DNA of 64,000 bases from Candidatus Eiseniibacteriota bacterium (GCA_024276995.1 JAJRWB010000001.1:186001-250000); one strand, 5' to 3'. Shown: positions 27,678 to 36,335, counted from the first letter of the stretch. Notes: generated by a model not told the origin, from the letters alone. A program made the numbers and translations.

Positions 27678-28804
27678 AAAATCGCTTGTACACTCCCGGG
27701 CCAACGGCGGTGCCCCCCGAAGTGCTTCGGGCTCTCGGAGGGGAGGCGCTCCATCACAGGACGGACGAGTTCCGGGCGCTTTCGGAAGAGGTTCTTGACG
27801 GCCTTCGTTACGTCTTTCGCACGCAAAGGGAGGTGCTCGTCCTCACGTCATCCGGTACCGGCGCCCTCGAGGCGGCGGTGGCCGGCCTCTTCCGCCGCGG
27901 AGAGAAGGTGGCGGTGGTGGCTGCGGGGAAGTTCGGTGTTCGTTGGGGGGAGATCGCTCGGGCGTATGCCCTCGATACGGCGGTGTTCGATGTCGAGTGG
28001 GGGAACGCCGCCGACCCGGATGCTTTCGGGGCATGGCTTGAGAAACAGGGTGAGGTGAAGGGCGTACTCCTTACCCATTGCGAAACATCGACGGGCACGC
28101 TTCATGATGTGCGCCGCCTGGCCGAGGAGGCGCGGAAGATAGGCGCCCTGACGATCGTCGACGGCATCACTTCGGTGGGGGTCCATGAGCTTCTCCCCGA
28201 CCGCTGGGGTATCGACGTGGTCGTCGGCGGGTCGCAGAAGGCGTTCATGTCCCCCCCGGGACTGGCATTTCTCACTTTGTCCGGAAGCGCGTGGTCGGCG
28301 GCGGAGCGTTCCGACCTTCCGAAGTACTATTTCTCCCTCCTGAAGGCGCGCGAATCGGCGAAGAAGGGCTCGACCCCCTTCACCCCCGCCGTACCGCTCT
28401 ACGCCGGGCTCCGGGCGGCTCTGGCGCGGATCCGCAGCGAGGGTCTCGAGGCGGTCATCGCCCGCCACGGGAAACTCGCCCGCATGGTGCGGGCGGGGGT
28501 GGAAGCGATCGGCCTCGAGCTGTTCAGCCGTGTCCCCGCCGACGGCCTCACCGCCGTCCGGGCGCCGGAGGGGATCGACGTGGGACGGCTCAGGACACTC
28601 TTGGCGGAGCGACACGGGATCCGGATCGCCGGCGGCCAGGAACGCCTGAAGGGGAAGATCTTCCGCATCGGCCACATGGGCTACTACGACGAAGCGGATA
28701 TCTATGCCGTTCTCGGCGCCCTCGAGTCGATGCTTCACAGCCTCGGTCACCGCTTCACGGCCGGCGCGGCCGTCGCCGCCGCCCGAAAGAACGAGGAGGA
28801 GTGA
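27674..28804 (+). CDS. Class V aminotransferase (alanine/serine-glyoxylate or phosphoserine type)
   Basis: PLP enzyme of 376 residues, fold type I. The N-terminal LYTPGPTAVPPEVLRALGGE and HHRTDEFRAL are typical of the alanine-glyoxylate / serine-glyoxylate group, including the former 'soluble hydrogenase small subunit'. The phosphate-binding segment is LTSSGTGALEAAVAG near 57, VDGITSVGV holds the cofactor aspartate near 158, and the Schiff-base lysine is in VVGGSQKAFMSPPG near 185. In several lineages lacking SerC such an enzyme makes phosphoserine, which is a possible role here. Overlaps engB and purA by four bases and one base, indicating tight coupling. Confidence 0.88.
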   Translation: MKNRLYTPGPTAVPPEVLRALGGEALHHRTDEFRALSEEVLDGLRYVFRTQREVLVLTSSGTGALEAAVAGLFRRGEKVAVVAAGKFGVRWGEIARAYALDTAVFDVEWGNAADPDAFGAWLEKQGEVKGVLLTHCETSTGTLHDVRRLAEEARKIGALTIVDGITSVGVHELLPDRWGIDVVVGGSQKAFMSPPGLAFLTLSGSAWSAAERSDLPKYYFSLLKARESAKKGSTPFTPAVPLYAGLRAALARIRSEGLEAVIARHGKLARMVRAGVEAIGLELFSRVPADGLTAVRAPEGIDVGRLRTLLAERHGIRIAGGQERLKGKIFRIGHMGYYDEADIYAVLGALESMLHSLGHRFTAGAAVAAARKNEEE

Positions 28805-30054
28805 TGCCCGCCACGGTGGTGCTCGGCATGCAGTGGGGCGACGAGGGGAAGGGGAAGGTGATCGACCTTCTCGCCGGCGATGCGTCGTGGGCCGTCCGGT
28901 TCCAGGGGGGGGCGAACGCCGGGCATACGGTGAAGAGACGGGGCGAGAAATTCGCCCTCCACCTCCTCCCTTCCGGCGCCGTTCGCAAAAACGTCCGATG
29001 CGGTCTCGGTTGGGGGATGGTGATCGATCCCGATCAGCTGATCGGTGAAATCGAACAACTCGAGGAGATGGGGATCGAAATCCGTTCGCGGTTGCTGATC
29101 AGTCCTCGTGCCGCCTTCGTTCTCCCATGCCATGCGGCGCGCGATGCCGCCGAAGAGAGCCGGCGCTCGGGAGAGACGATCGGGACGACCGGCCGGGGGA
29201 TCGGCCCGGCGTACGAAGATCGTACCGGCCGGCGGGCGCTCCTCCTCGCGTCGCTTCTCGACGAGGACGGGAAGAAGAGGTTCGACGCGGCGCAGGCCGG
29301 AGCAGGCGACGATGCGGTGGTGAGCGACGCGGCATGGAACCGGTGGCGCGAAACGATCGGACCTCTTCTCGGCGACTGCGCGGCCGCCGTCCACGGCGCC
29401 CTCGCGAAGGGAGAACGAGTGCTTCTCGAAGGGGCACAAGGGACGCATCTCGATCTTTTCGCCGGCACCTACCCTTTCGTCACTTCCTCGAGCACCCTCG
29501 CCGGTTCGGCGTGTGTCGGGGCCGGCGTCGGACCGACGGCGATCGATACCGTTGCCGGCGTCGCGAAGGCCTACACGACGCGGGTCGGGAACGGACCGTT
29601 TCCCACGGAGGCGGCCGGGAAAGACGCCGACCGACTCCGGACGAAGGGGTTCGAGGTGGGCACCACCACGGGGCGTCCCCGGCGTTGCGGGTGGCTCGAT
29701 CTCCCCCTCCTCCGCTCGTCGGTGATGTGGAACGGCGTGACGGAGATCGCCCTCACGAAGCTCGATGTTCTTTCGGGAATGAAGGAGATCCCCGTGGCGG
29801 TGGCGTACGAGGAGAGCGGCGGGACGATCGACACGGTGCCCCCCTCGCCCGGCGCGCTCGGCCGCGTGCGACCCATCTATGAGATGTGGCCCGGCTGGGA
29901 AGAGTTCCCATCCGATGTGTCGAGGTTCGAGGATCTTCCGTCGTCGGCACGCCGCTACGTGAGAAAAACGGCCGGTTCGCTCGGTGTTCCGGTGACCCTC
30001 GTTTCCATCGGCGCCGACCGGAAGGCGTCGATCCGGTGCCGCATCGATCCGTGA
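28804..30054 (+). CDS. purA: Adenylosuccinate synthetase
   Basis: Joins IMP and aspartate with GTP to give adenylosuccinate, the first step to AMP. 416 residues, slightly short for the family. Motifs: QWGDEGKGKVIDLL at about 10-23 (catalytic Asp and P-loop), NAGHTV near 38 (catalytic His), IGTTGRGIGPAYEDR near 128, EGAQGTHLDLFAGTYPFVTSS near 212, and the C-terminal GTP-base contact in TKLDVLSG. The ATG at 28804 overlaps the preceding stop (TGATG). End of the tig-to-purA plus-strand series before tRNA-Lys. Confidence 0.96.
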   Translation: MPATVVLGMQWGDEGKGKVIDLLAGDASWAVRFQGGANAGHTVKRRGEKFALHLLPSGAVRKNVRCGLGWGMVIDPDQLIGEIEQLEEMGIEIRSRLLISPRAAFVLPCHAARDAAEESRRSGETIGTTGRGIGPAYEDRTGRRALLLASLLDEDGKKRFDAAQAGAGDDAVVSDAAWNRWRETIGPLLGDCAAAVHGALAKGERVLLEGAQGTHLDLFAGTYPFVTSSSTLAGSACVGAGVGPTAIDTVAGVAKAYTTRVGNGPFPTEAAGKDADRLRTKGFEVGTTTGRPRRCGWLDLPLLRSSVMWNGVTEIALTKLDVLSGMKEIPVAVAYEESGGTIDTVPPSPGALGRVRPIYEMWPGWEEFPSDVSRFEDLPSSARRYVRKTAGSLGVPVTLVSIGADRKASIRCRIDP

Positions 30055-30077
30055 CGGCGCCGCGGCGAAGGAGGCGG

Positions 30078-30106
30078 TTGCTTTCTTCCCGCTCCCCCCT
30101 TACAAT
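30078..30106 (+). promoter_or_regulatory. Sigma-70 promoter of tRNA-Lys
   Basis: TTGCTT (30078-30083) and TACAAT (30101-30106) with a 17-base spacer; the -10 is 5 of 6. Start of transcription would fall about ten bases before the tRNA. Confidence 0.6.
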
Positions 30107-30123
30107 ATCACTCGGTTTTCAAC

Positions 30124-30196
30124 GGGCCGTTAGCTCAGTCGGTAGAGCACCTGCCTTTTAAGCAGGCTGTCGCAGGTTCGATCCCTGCACGGCTCA
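30124..30196 (+). tRNA. tRNA-Lys (anticodon UUU), CCA not encoded
   Basis: 73 bases. Acceptor stem GGGCCGT with ACGGCTC, D-arm TAGCTCAGTCGGTAGAGCA, anticodon loop CTTTTAA giving UUU, T-arm CAGGTTCGATCCCTG, discriminator A. The following bases are CTTCC, so CCA must be added enzymatically, unlike the tRNA-Leu at 21353. Confidence 0.97.
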
Positions 30197-30242
30197 CTTC
30201 CCCGGAAGGATGATAGGCGGCCCGTCCGGCGGCGGCCGGGAT

Positions 30243-31139
30243 TCAGCGAAGTTGGCTCATGAACCGGTCCGCCTCGTTGCGAAGGTCCTGCACTTCCCCG
30301 ACGAGCGCGAGGAACTCCCCCTCTTCGAGATCGAAGGCGCTCATCGTCGCGGTGATGATCGACTCCTTCGTTTCCGGCCGCAGCTCGCTGCCGGCGAGAA
30401 GGGTGAGATTGTTCCCCATGACGATCGTCTTCCTGAAGTCGTCCCGCTCTCCTTCCCACTCACTGTTCGGTTCACCTCCGTCGTCCGCCGGGCCGAGCGC
30501 GTCGAGGGTGTGGTGTTCGCACGCCTCGCGGATCTTCTCGGGGAGTCCCCAGTGGTCGCACAGCAGCGATCCGATCCAGCTGCTCGAGGGTTGATCGAGT
30601 TCTCTTTCCGACTCGCTGAACAGGCAGAGATTCTCTTCGCGATGTTTCCGGATCACGCCGTAGTGATCGGGAAAGTACTTCACGTAGATCAGCTTGCCGA
30701 TGTCGTGGAGCATCGCCGCCGACCAGAGATCCTCTCTCGAAAGATGGGGAAGATAACGGTTCGCCAGGTGGCGCGCCGTGATCGCCGTGTAGAAGGAATG
30801 ATGCCAGAACGCCGTGAGTTCGTCCTTCTCCCGGATCGACAGCGTGTTGATCACCGAGAGAGAAAGGACCATGCGATAGACTTCGTTGTATCCGAGAAAG
30901 GCGATGGCGAACCGCGCCTTGGTGATTTCCTTCGGCAATCCGTAGTACGCGGAGTTCACCACCTTGAGAACCTGCGCCAGAAGGGCCGGATCGCTGCTGA
31001 TCAGGTCGGCCACCTCGCCGATGTCGGCGCTGTCGTCGCTCATGAGCGTCTGCACCTGGCCCACCACCTCGGGGAGCGCCGGCAGCGTGCAGTGCTGGCG
31101 GAGGAAATTCTTCGGATCAATTTCGAGCTGTGCGAGCAT
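30243..31139 (-). CDS. HDOD-domain signalling protein (downstream copy)
   Basis: 298 residues. A helical HDOD domain covers about 10-220 (LPALPEVVGQVQTLM, SDPALLAQVLKVVNSAYYGLP, AAMLHDIGKLIYVKYFP), followed by a helical tail. HDOD proteins are HD-GYP relatives, usually without catalysis, that act as regulators near chemotaxis, motility and stress genes. The motif HDIGK is kept, but the other metal ligands of true HD enzymes are not evident. ATG at 31139 forms TGATG with the kinase stop; a GTG at 31142 with AGGAG upstream is equally possible. Third gene of an HDOD-kinase-HDOD run downstream of the flagellar stator genes. Confidence 0.88.
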   Translation of the reverse strand: MLAQLEIDPKNFLRQHCTLPALPEVVGQVQTLMSDDSADIGEVADLISSDPALLAQVLKVVNSAYYGLPKEITKARFAIAFLGYNEVYRMVLSLSVINTLSIREKDELTAFWHHSFYTAITARHLANRYLPHLSREDLWSAAMLHDIGKLIYVKYFPDHYGVIRKHREENLCLFSESERELDQPSSSWIGSLLCDHWGLPEKIREACEHHTLDALGPADDGGEPNSEWEGERDDFRKTIVMGNNLTLLAGSELRPETKESIITATMSAFDLEEGEFLALVGEVQDLRNEADRFMSQLR

Positions 31140-32767
31140 CACTTCTCACTCCTGTTGGATAGCGGGCCGTCCCGGTCCGGTTCGTCGCCGGCTCTTTCGA
31201 TTGGAGGGCCGATCTCCCCGGGAAGGCGGATGACGAATTCCGTTCCCCCCTGCGCGGGGCGGTGGACGAGAATCTCACCGCCGTGCTCCTCGACGATCTT
31301 GCGGGTCACCGCCAGACCGAGACCGGTTCCCTTCGATCCTTTCGTCGTGAAGAGAGCGTCGAAGAGATGGGGCATATCGTTGTCGGCGATGCCGGGTCCG
31401 TCGTCTCTCACCGAAACGGTCACGGCCCCGCGGGCATCGGTCCCGCCGGTCGAAATCGTCACCGTTCCCCCTCCTTCCATCGCTTCGACGGCGTTGGTCA
31501 GGAGATTGGCGACGCAGCGGAAGATTCCGGCGGAGTCGATCGGAACGGTTCCGATCCGGTCGTCGAGATCGAGGACGAACCGGACATCCTTCTCCTTCGC
31601 AAGGCGCTCGTTCGCTTCGACAGCCTCGCCGATCAGCGAGTTGACGTCGACCGGTTCACGCCGGGGGGTCCGTGTCATGGAGAATTCGAGCATATCGAGC
31701 ACCAGCGTGGAGACCCTCTCCATCGCCTGCTCGAGCACGGGATACGATTCGACGACGCGACCGAGGTCCTTCTTTTCCACTCCCGATCGGAGAAGGTACA
31801 TGCCCGCCTGCATGGCGTGAAGCATGTTCCGAATATCGTGGGAGAGGCCGGCCATCACCTGGCCCGTGACCGCCTGTCTCTCCTTCCGGACCGCTTCGGC
31901 GTGGAGGGCCGCGTTGTCGACGCTGATGGCGGCGAGATGGCAGAGTCTTTCGGCGATCTCGAGGTAGGGCGAATCGTACGACGTCACCTTGGGGTTCGCC
32001 GTGGCCACCACGCCGAGAACGCGGTCTCCGTTTCGCAGTGGAAGAACGAGCAGCGATCGAAGCTCCACGTCGCGCCATGGGTCGGGCAGACCGCCGAGAT
32101 CGGGGTCGTGCAGGATGAGCGGTTCCCCGGCCTCCGCCACCGTTTCGCACACCGGTGTCCCGTCGAGACGAATGCAATCGGCCACCTCCCGCGGAAGGCC
32201 GAGGATCACCGGGTTGGTGAAGTCCGATTCGTCACGGAGCATCACGAGACCGACATCGCTTCCCACCACGCGAAGCACCTGTTCGAGGAGGCGGGCGAGA
32301 ACGAAATCTCTGTCGAAACTTCCGGCGATGGCGCTGATGTCCCCGAGCATCTCCGACCCGAGCCGGCGCTCCGCGCACTCGATCTCTTCTTGCTTCCACA
32401 GCTGCAGCTTGGTCATCGCCGCGCCGATGTGGACGGAGAGGATCCCGGCTTCGTCCTCTTCCACCCGCGAACCGGGCGCGACGAGAAGGTGACCGATGAC
32501 CTCCTTGCGGAACGAAAGGTCGATCGTCTTCCACGATACGCCGACGGCGTCGTTTTCCCCCGACACGGTCCGAACGTGGCGTCCGGCGCCCGCGAGGTAG
32601 GGGCGCCCTCCGGACGGCCCGCGAACCGATTCACGGATCTGCCACTCCACCGGGCCGAAGAGCTGTTCGATCAGTTCCCCGCACGCCTCGCCCAGTTCCC
32701 TTGTGTCGAGAGCTCCATGGAGGCGCTCCAGCGGCCGGGAGAGGTCGAGAATCGTCTGGTTCGTCAT
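31139..32767 (-). CDS. Soluble GAF-domain sensor histidine kinase
   Basis: 542 residues without transmembrane helices. A poorly conserved N-terminal region covers about 1-135. A GAF sensor domain lies at about 140-300 (LLEQVLRVVGSDVGLVMLRD, LRSLLVLPLRNGDRVLGVV). The HisKA helix has the phospho-acceptor in GLSHDIRNMLHAMQ near 318. The HATPase domain has N box NLLTNAVEAMEGGG near 435, G1 DDGPGIADND and G2 SKGTGLGLAV. The ATG at 32767 overlaps the HDOD stop (ATGA). No response-regulator gene is adjacent, so the partner is elsewhere or the output is through the flanking HDOD proteins. Ligand unknown. Confidence 0.93.
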   Translation of the reverse strand: MTNQTILDLSRPLERLHGALDTRELGEACGELIEQLFGPVEWQIRESVRGPSGGRPYLAGAGRHVRTVSGENDAVGVSWKTIDLSFRKEVIGHLLVAPGSRVEEDEAGILSVHIGAAMTKLQLWKQEEIECAERRLGSEMLGDISAIAGSFDRDFVLARLLEQVLRVVGSDVGLVMLRDESDFTNPVILGLPREVADCIRLDGTPVCETVAEAGEPLILHDPDLGGLPDPWRDVELRSLLVLPLRNGDRVLGVVATANPKVTSYDSPYLEIAERLCHLAAISVDNAALHAEAVRKERQAVTGQVMAGLSHDIRNMLHAMQAGMYLLRSGVEKKDLGRVVESYPVLEQAMERVSTLVLDMLEFSMTRTPRREPVDVNSLIGEAVEANERLAKEKDVRFVLDLDDRIGTVPIDSAGIFRCVANLLTNAVEAMEGGGTVTISTGGTDARGAVTVSVRDDGPGIADNDMPHLFDALFTTKGSKGTGLGLAVTRKIVEEHGGEILVHRPAQGGTEFVIRLPGEIGPPIERAGDEPDRDGPLSNRSEK

Positions 32768-33741
32768 CGTCCTCCTCCCAGGCTGGTGTAAAGCTCCTCG
32801 GCGCGGCACGCTTTTTCGGAGAAGCCGTCGAGAAGATCGTGGAACTCGGCGGAGGTGAGGCCGAACGTTTCGAGGATCGCCGCTTCCCTCCCGGTTCTCT
32901 CATCCGGCGCCGTCAAGCCGGTGCCGAGCCGCTCGGCGCCGACATTCGCCAGCGCCACCATGTTCACTTCGCGGGAGAACTCGTCGGGTGCCCCCGCCCA
33001 TCGGTGGTGCCGCGCGATGCACTGCGTGGTAACCTCGGCGAGGCGCCACGCGCGCGCGATGCGCTCGCCCACGGAGGCATGATTGTGGCCGCAGAGACTC
33101 TCCTCCCACTCCTCGATGTCGGGGCCGTCGTCGGAGCGGAAGGCCGTTTCCGTTCGCGAGGCGCCCTCCCGGTCGAGAAGCCGCGCAAGAACGATCTTCC
33201 CGATATCGTGGAGGAGTCCGCCGGCGAAGACGACGTCCTGCTCGTGGTTCATCCACCCCGCCTCCTGGGCGAGACGGCGGGCGAGTTCGGCGGTGACGTA
33301 GGAATGCATCCACAATCCGCCTTTCACCATTCCGTAGACCCCCACTTCCTGGCCGAGAAACTTGAGCGTCGCCGCCGCCATGGCGAGACTCTTCACCGTC
33401 TGCTGGCCGAGCATCACCACCGCCTGCTGCACCGACGTGACCGGAAGCCGGGGGCTGTAGAAAGCGGAGTTCGCGAGCCGGAGGAGCCTGGCGGTGAGTA
33501 CCGGGTCTTTCTCGACGCACTCCTTGAGATCCTTCGCGGCCGAAGTATCGCTGCTCGTCAGGCCGATCAACTCGGAGAGGATCGTTGGGAAGGCGGGTAG
33601 GTGGCGGATCCGCCGTTCGATCTCCGAGTCGATCTTCCGGCGTCGAACCTCGGGGACGCCGCGGGGCGCCACGTCGATGCCGCCGCCCTCCTCCTCGAAG
33701 GGCCCCCCTCTCCCGCGAATCCAGATCGGTTTCTGCGGCAT
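32764..33741 (-). CDS. HDOD-domain signalling protein (upstream copy)
   Basis: 325 residues with an N-terminal Arg/Gly-rich extension of about 45, then an HDOD domain (LPAFPTILSELIGLT, EKDPVLTARLLRLANSAFYSP, AGGLLHDIGKIVLARLLDRE). HNHASVGERIARAWRL and ARHHRWAG are also visible, so this copy keeps more of the HD-type histidines than the downstream one. ATG at 33741 has GGGAGAGG upstream. It lies 38 bases after the second motB-like gene and overlaps the kinase gene by four bases, placing all three signalling genes with the stator genes in one apparent transcription unit. Confidence 0.9.
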   Translation of the reverse strand: MPQKPIWIRGRGGPFEEEGGGIDVAPRGVPEVRRRKIDSEIERRIRHLPAFPTILSELIGLTSSDTSAAKDLKECVEKDPVLTARLLRLANSAFYSPRLPVTSVQQAVVMLGQQTVKSLAMAAATLKFLGQEVGVYGMVKGGLWMHSYVTAELARRLAQEAGWMNHEQDVVFAGGLLHDIGKIVLARLLDREGASRTETAFRSDDGPDIEEWEESLCGHNHASVGERIARAWRLAEVTTQCIARHHRWAGAPDEFSREVNMVALANVGAERLGTGLTAPDERTGREAAILETFGLTSAEFHDLLDGFSEKACRAEELYTSLGGGR

Positions 33742-33779
33742 CGATCCTCTCCCGGCGCTTCGAGCGCTCTTCGTTCTAT

Positions 33780-34487
33780 CTATTCATCGACCAGATCAAG
33801 GCGGATCTCCACCCGTCTGTTCAGAATCCGGTGCGCTTCGTCGTCGTTCGGGTAGATCGGGCGGGAGGAACCGTAACCGACCGCTTTCAGACGTTCCCCC
33901 GGGACGCCGCGCGATTCGAGGTAGCGAACCACCTCCACCGCGCGCGCCACCGACAGATCCCAGTTCGACGGGAAGCGGGACGTGTGGATCGGAAGGTCAT
34001 CGGTGTGGCCCGCCACCTCCGCCTTCGCCGACCAATCGTTGATCAGTGAGGCGATTTCGTCGAGCACGGGGGAAGCTTCGCGGGTGAAGTCGGTTTCCCC
34101 CGGCGCGAAGAGGATCAAGCTGCCGAGGATCAGCTCGAGTCCCCCGTCGACGACGGCGACCTCCACCATGCCCGGCAGCTTCTCTCCCACGATTTCATCG
34201 ATCGTCTTCTCCACGGCGGCCGCTTCTTCCCTCGCCTTCGCCGGGTCGCCCCGGAAGGGGAGCACGCCCGAGCCTTCCTCGCCCACCATGCTCGACTGCC
34301 TGGCATACTTGAGAAGCGAGAAGGCGCCCTTCACCGAGCCGATCGCCTCCCGGAAACGGGGATCGTCGATCTGCGCGAGGGAGACCATGATCACCATGAA
34401 GCAAAGGAGAAGGAGCATCAGCGCGATGAAGGTCATCTCGAACGACTCGTCCGCTCCGAGAAAGATCTTTTTCGTCTTCTCCGCCAA
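33780..34487 (-). CDS. MotB-like stator protein lacking the ion-binding aspartate
   Basis: 235-residue MotB/OmpA-type protein: one transmembrane helix at about 18-38, a linker, and a C-terminal peptidoglycan-binding OmpA domain (VAGHTDDLPIHTSRFPSNWD, then LNRRVEIRLDL). Gapless alignment of its helix start SFEMTFIALM with the SWLATFADLA of the neighbouring MotB puts Ala22 where the essential proton/sodium-binding Asp should be. TTG at 34487 is the likely start, five bases after the motB stop; no ATG or GTG fits as well. It may form mixed stators with the neighbouring MotB, serve as a peptidoglycan anchor, or be a non-conducting regulator. Identity is firm; role is inference. Confidence 0.85.
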   Translation of the reverse strand: MAEKTKKIFLGADESFEMTFIALMLLLLCFMVIMVSLAQIDDPRFREAIGSVKGAFSLLKYARQSSMVGEEGSGVLPFRGDPAKAREEAAAVEKTIDEIVGEKLPGMVEVAVVDGGLELILGSLILFAPGETDFTREASPVLDEIASLINDWSAKAEVAGHTDDLPIHTSRFPSNWDLSVARAVEVVRYLESRGVPGERLKAVGYGSSRPIYPNDDEAHRILNRRVEIRLDLVDE

Positions 34488-34491
34488 TTCT

Positions 34492-35262
34492 TTACCCCGG
34501 AAGTCCCGTGTCGTGATCCCTGAAATTGAGCAGAATATCGACACGGCGGTTCAGCCGCCGCTCCCGCTCGGTGCGGTTCGGCGCGCGGGGGGCGTACTCG
34601 CCGCACGCCACCGCGCGAATCGACGAAGAGCCGATGCCTTGGCTTTCGAGAAACCGCACGATTGCCGCGGCGCGCGCGCCGGAAAGCTCCCAGTTCGACG
34701 GCCACCGCCCTCCCGCGACCGGGATATTATCGGTATGCCCCTCGACGCGGATGTCGCACGGTCGCGCGCGGCCCACCGCGGCGATCGCCCTGAGGAAGGG
34801 GTAGCTCGCCGGTGTCGGCTCGGCCATGCCCAATCCGAACATGATCGGATCGGAGAAGCGGAAGAGGACGCCCTCCTCGGTCGCCTCGACGGAGAGCTGG
34901 TCGATGTCGTGCCGCTCCTGTGCGAGGTCGATCACGTCGTTGATCCGGCTCTCCACCTCGGCGCGCTGCTCCGGCGTCATGGAAAAGGGGTTGGTGAAGA
35001 GGGGAACGACTGCGTTGTACGCGGGGAGCGACCCGTCGCCCGCGCTCCGGTAAAGGCTCATCTTGGTCCCTCCGGCGAGGACGGAAAGCATCTTCTTTAG
35101 GGCCGGGTTCTTCGTCGGCTCCCACTTGCCCGGCTGGTAGGTGCACGAACCGTAGATCAGGCAGTAGAAAGTGAAAAGGAGCGTGGCGAGATCGGCGAAC
35201 GTGGCGAGCCACGAGGCGCTCTCTTCCTGGATGATCTCGACCTTCTTCTTCTCCGAGGCCAT
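34492..35262 (-). CDS. motB: Flagellar stator protein MotB
   Basis: Couples ion flow to torque and anchors the stator to peptidoglycan. 256 residues: transmembrane helix at about 18-40 with the ion-binding aspartate D24 in WLATFADLATLL, a plug/linker region, and an OmpA-like domain near 165-245 (VEGHTDNIPVAGGRWPSNWELS, RRLNRRVDILL). The ATG at 35262 overlaps the motA stop; an in-frame GTG at 35265 precedes it. Ends in TAA five bases before the second MotB-like gene, suggesting a motA-motB-motB* operon. Confidence 0.94.
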   Translation of the reverse strand: MASEKKKVEIIQEESASWLATFADLATLLFTFYCLIYGSCTYQPGKWEPTKNPALKKMLSVLAGGTKMSLYRSAGDGSLPAYNAVVPLFTNPFSMTPEQRAEVESRINDVIDLAQERHDIDQLSVEATEEGVLFRFSDPIMFGLGMAEPTPASYPFLRAIAAVGRARPCDIRVEGHTDNIPVAGGRWPSNWELSGARAAAIVRFLESQGIGSSSIRAVACGEYAPRAPNRTERERRLNRRVDILLNFRDHDTGLPG

Positions 35263-36038
35263 CACTTCGCCTCGACGGGCTGCATTTTCTCCCGAACCGC
35301 CGGGGGCAGGAAGGTCTTCAGTTTCTTCTCCACCAGGCGCGGGTTGTCGCCCGACTGAATCGACTTGATCCCCTCGAGGACGAGATTCTTCACGAGCACT
35401 TCGTTCTCGGAGATCGTCTCGAGCTTGCCCGCCAGGGGGAGGCAGATGAGGTTCGCCACGAGAGTGCCGTAGAACGTCGTCAAGAGGGCGACCGCCATGC
35501 CGGGGCCGATGCTCGACGGATCGTTCACGTTTTTCAGCATCTGAATCAGGCCGATCAACGTGCCCATCATGCCGAAGGCGGGTGCGTACTTCGCCATCTG
35601 TTTGAACATCGCCTGGCCGCGCTTATGCCGCTCGGTGAGCAGTTCCACCTCCATCGACATGAGCGCATCGATCCGTTCGAGATCCATCCCGTCGATGGCG
35701 AGTTCCATTCCCGCCTTCAGGAAAGCATCCTTCGTCTCCTTCAGCTCCCCTTCGAGGGCGAGGAGCCCTTCCCGCCGGGCGGTCTCGGCGAAGCCGATGA
35801 GAGTCTTAATCGTGTTTTCCGGGCTCGCCGCCTTGTTCATGAAGGCGTTCTGCACCACCTTCATGACGCCGACGAAATCGGGAACCGGGTAGTTGATCAG
35901 CGTGGCGGCGGCGGTGCCCCCGATCACGATGAGCAGGGAGGGGACATTGATGAACGAACCGAGATCGCCGCCCATGAGGATCGACCCGATGAGCAGGCCG
36001 AATCCGACGACGATGCCGACTACCGTTCCGAGATCCAT
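35262..36038 (-). CDS. motA: Flagellar stator protein MotA
   Basis: Inner-membrane stator subunit of 258 residues with four transmembrane helices. The rotor-interacting cytoplasmic loop has the charged segment AETARREGLLALEGEL near residue 86. The channel-lining prolines are in KYAPAFGMMGTLIGLI near 150 and NLICLPLAGKLE near 200. The start MDLGTVVGIVVGFGLLIGSI is typical. It lies downstream of flbD by 36 bases and overlaps motB. The TolQ/ExbB fold is shared, but the flagellar context settles the call. Confidence 0.95.
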   Translation of the reverse strand: MDLGTVVGIVVGFGLLIGSILMGGDLGSFINVPSLLIVIGGTAAATLINYPVPDFVGVMKVVQNAFMNKAASPENTIKTLIGFAETARREGLLALEGELKETKDAFLKAGMELAIDGMDLERIDALMSMEVELLTERHKRGQAMFKQMAKYAPAFGMMGTLIGLIQMLKNVNDPSSIGPGMAVALLTTFYGTLVANLICLPLAGKLETISENEVLVKNLVLEGIKSIQSGDNPRLVEKKLKTFLPPAVREKMQPVEAK

Positions 36039-36074
36039 GCTTTCGTTTTCCTTGTCGCGGCTCTATCGAAAAAG

Positions 36075-36272
36075 TCAGGTCCGCACCGGTTGCCCGTGCG
36101 TCCTTTGCAGATACGATTCGACCCTCTCGGTCACCTCGGCCACGGTCTCCCTGACGATGAGCTTCCGCCCCGTGGTCAGGCTGATCACCGTGTCCGGCGT
36201 CGACACCAGGGTCTCGATCATGTCGGCGTTCAGCACGAGCCGGACGCCGTTCAGCTGTGTGAGCACAATCAC
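36075..36272 (-). CDS. flbD: Small flagellar protein FlbD (swarming motility type)
   Basis: 65 residues, matching the small FlbD family found next to motA in many Gram-positives and other phyla. The start MIVLTQLNGVRLVLNADMIETL and the central TPDTVISLTTGRKLIVRETV are characteristic. It is unrelated to the Caulobacter NtrC-like regulator of the same name. Function in motility is not well defined. It sits between the FlgM-like gene and motA in the same orientation. Confidence 0.9.
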   Translation of the reverse strand: MIVLTQLNGVRLVLNADMIETLVSTPDTVISLTTGRKLIVRETVAEVTERVESYLQRTHGQPVRT

Positions 36273-36335
36273 CGGCCGGCGGCTCCTCCCCCTGCCTGGA
36301 CGACCATCACGCCGTGCACCGGCGTCGTCGCTTCC

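Noticed and set aside
36039-36074. Possible sigma-28 promoter before motA (TTCGATAGA)
   Set aside because: A CGATA core is visible, but there is no TAAA-type -35 at the right distance.
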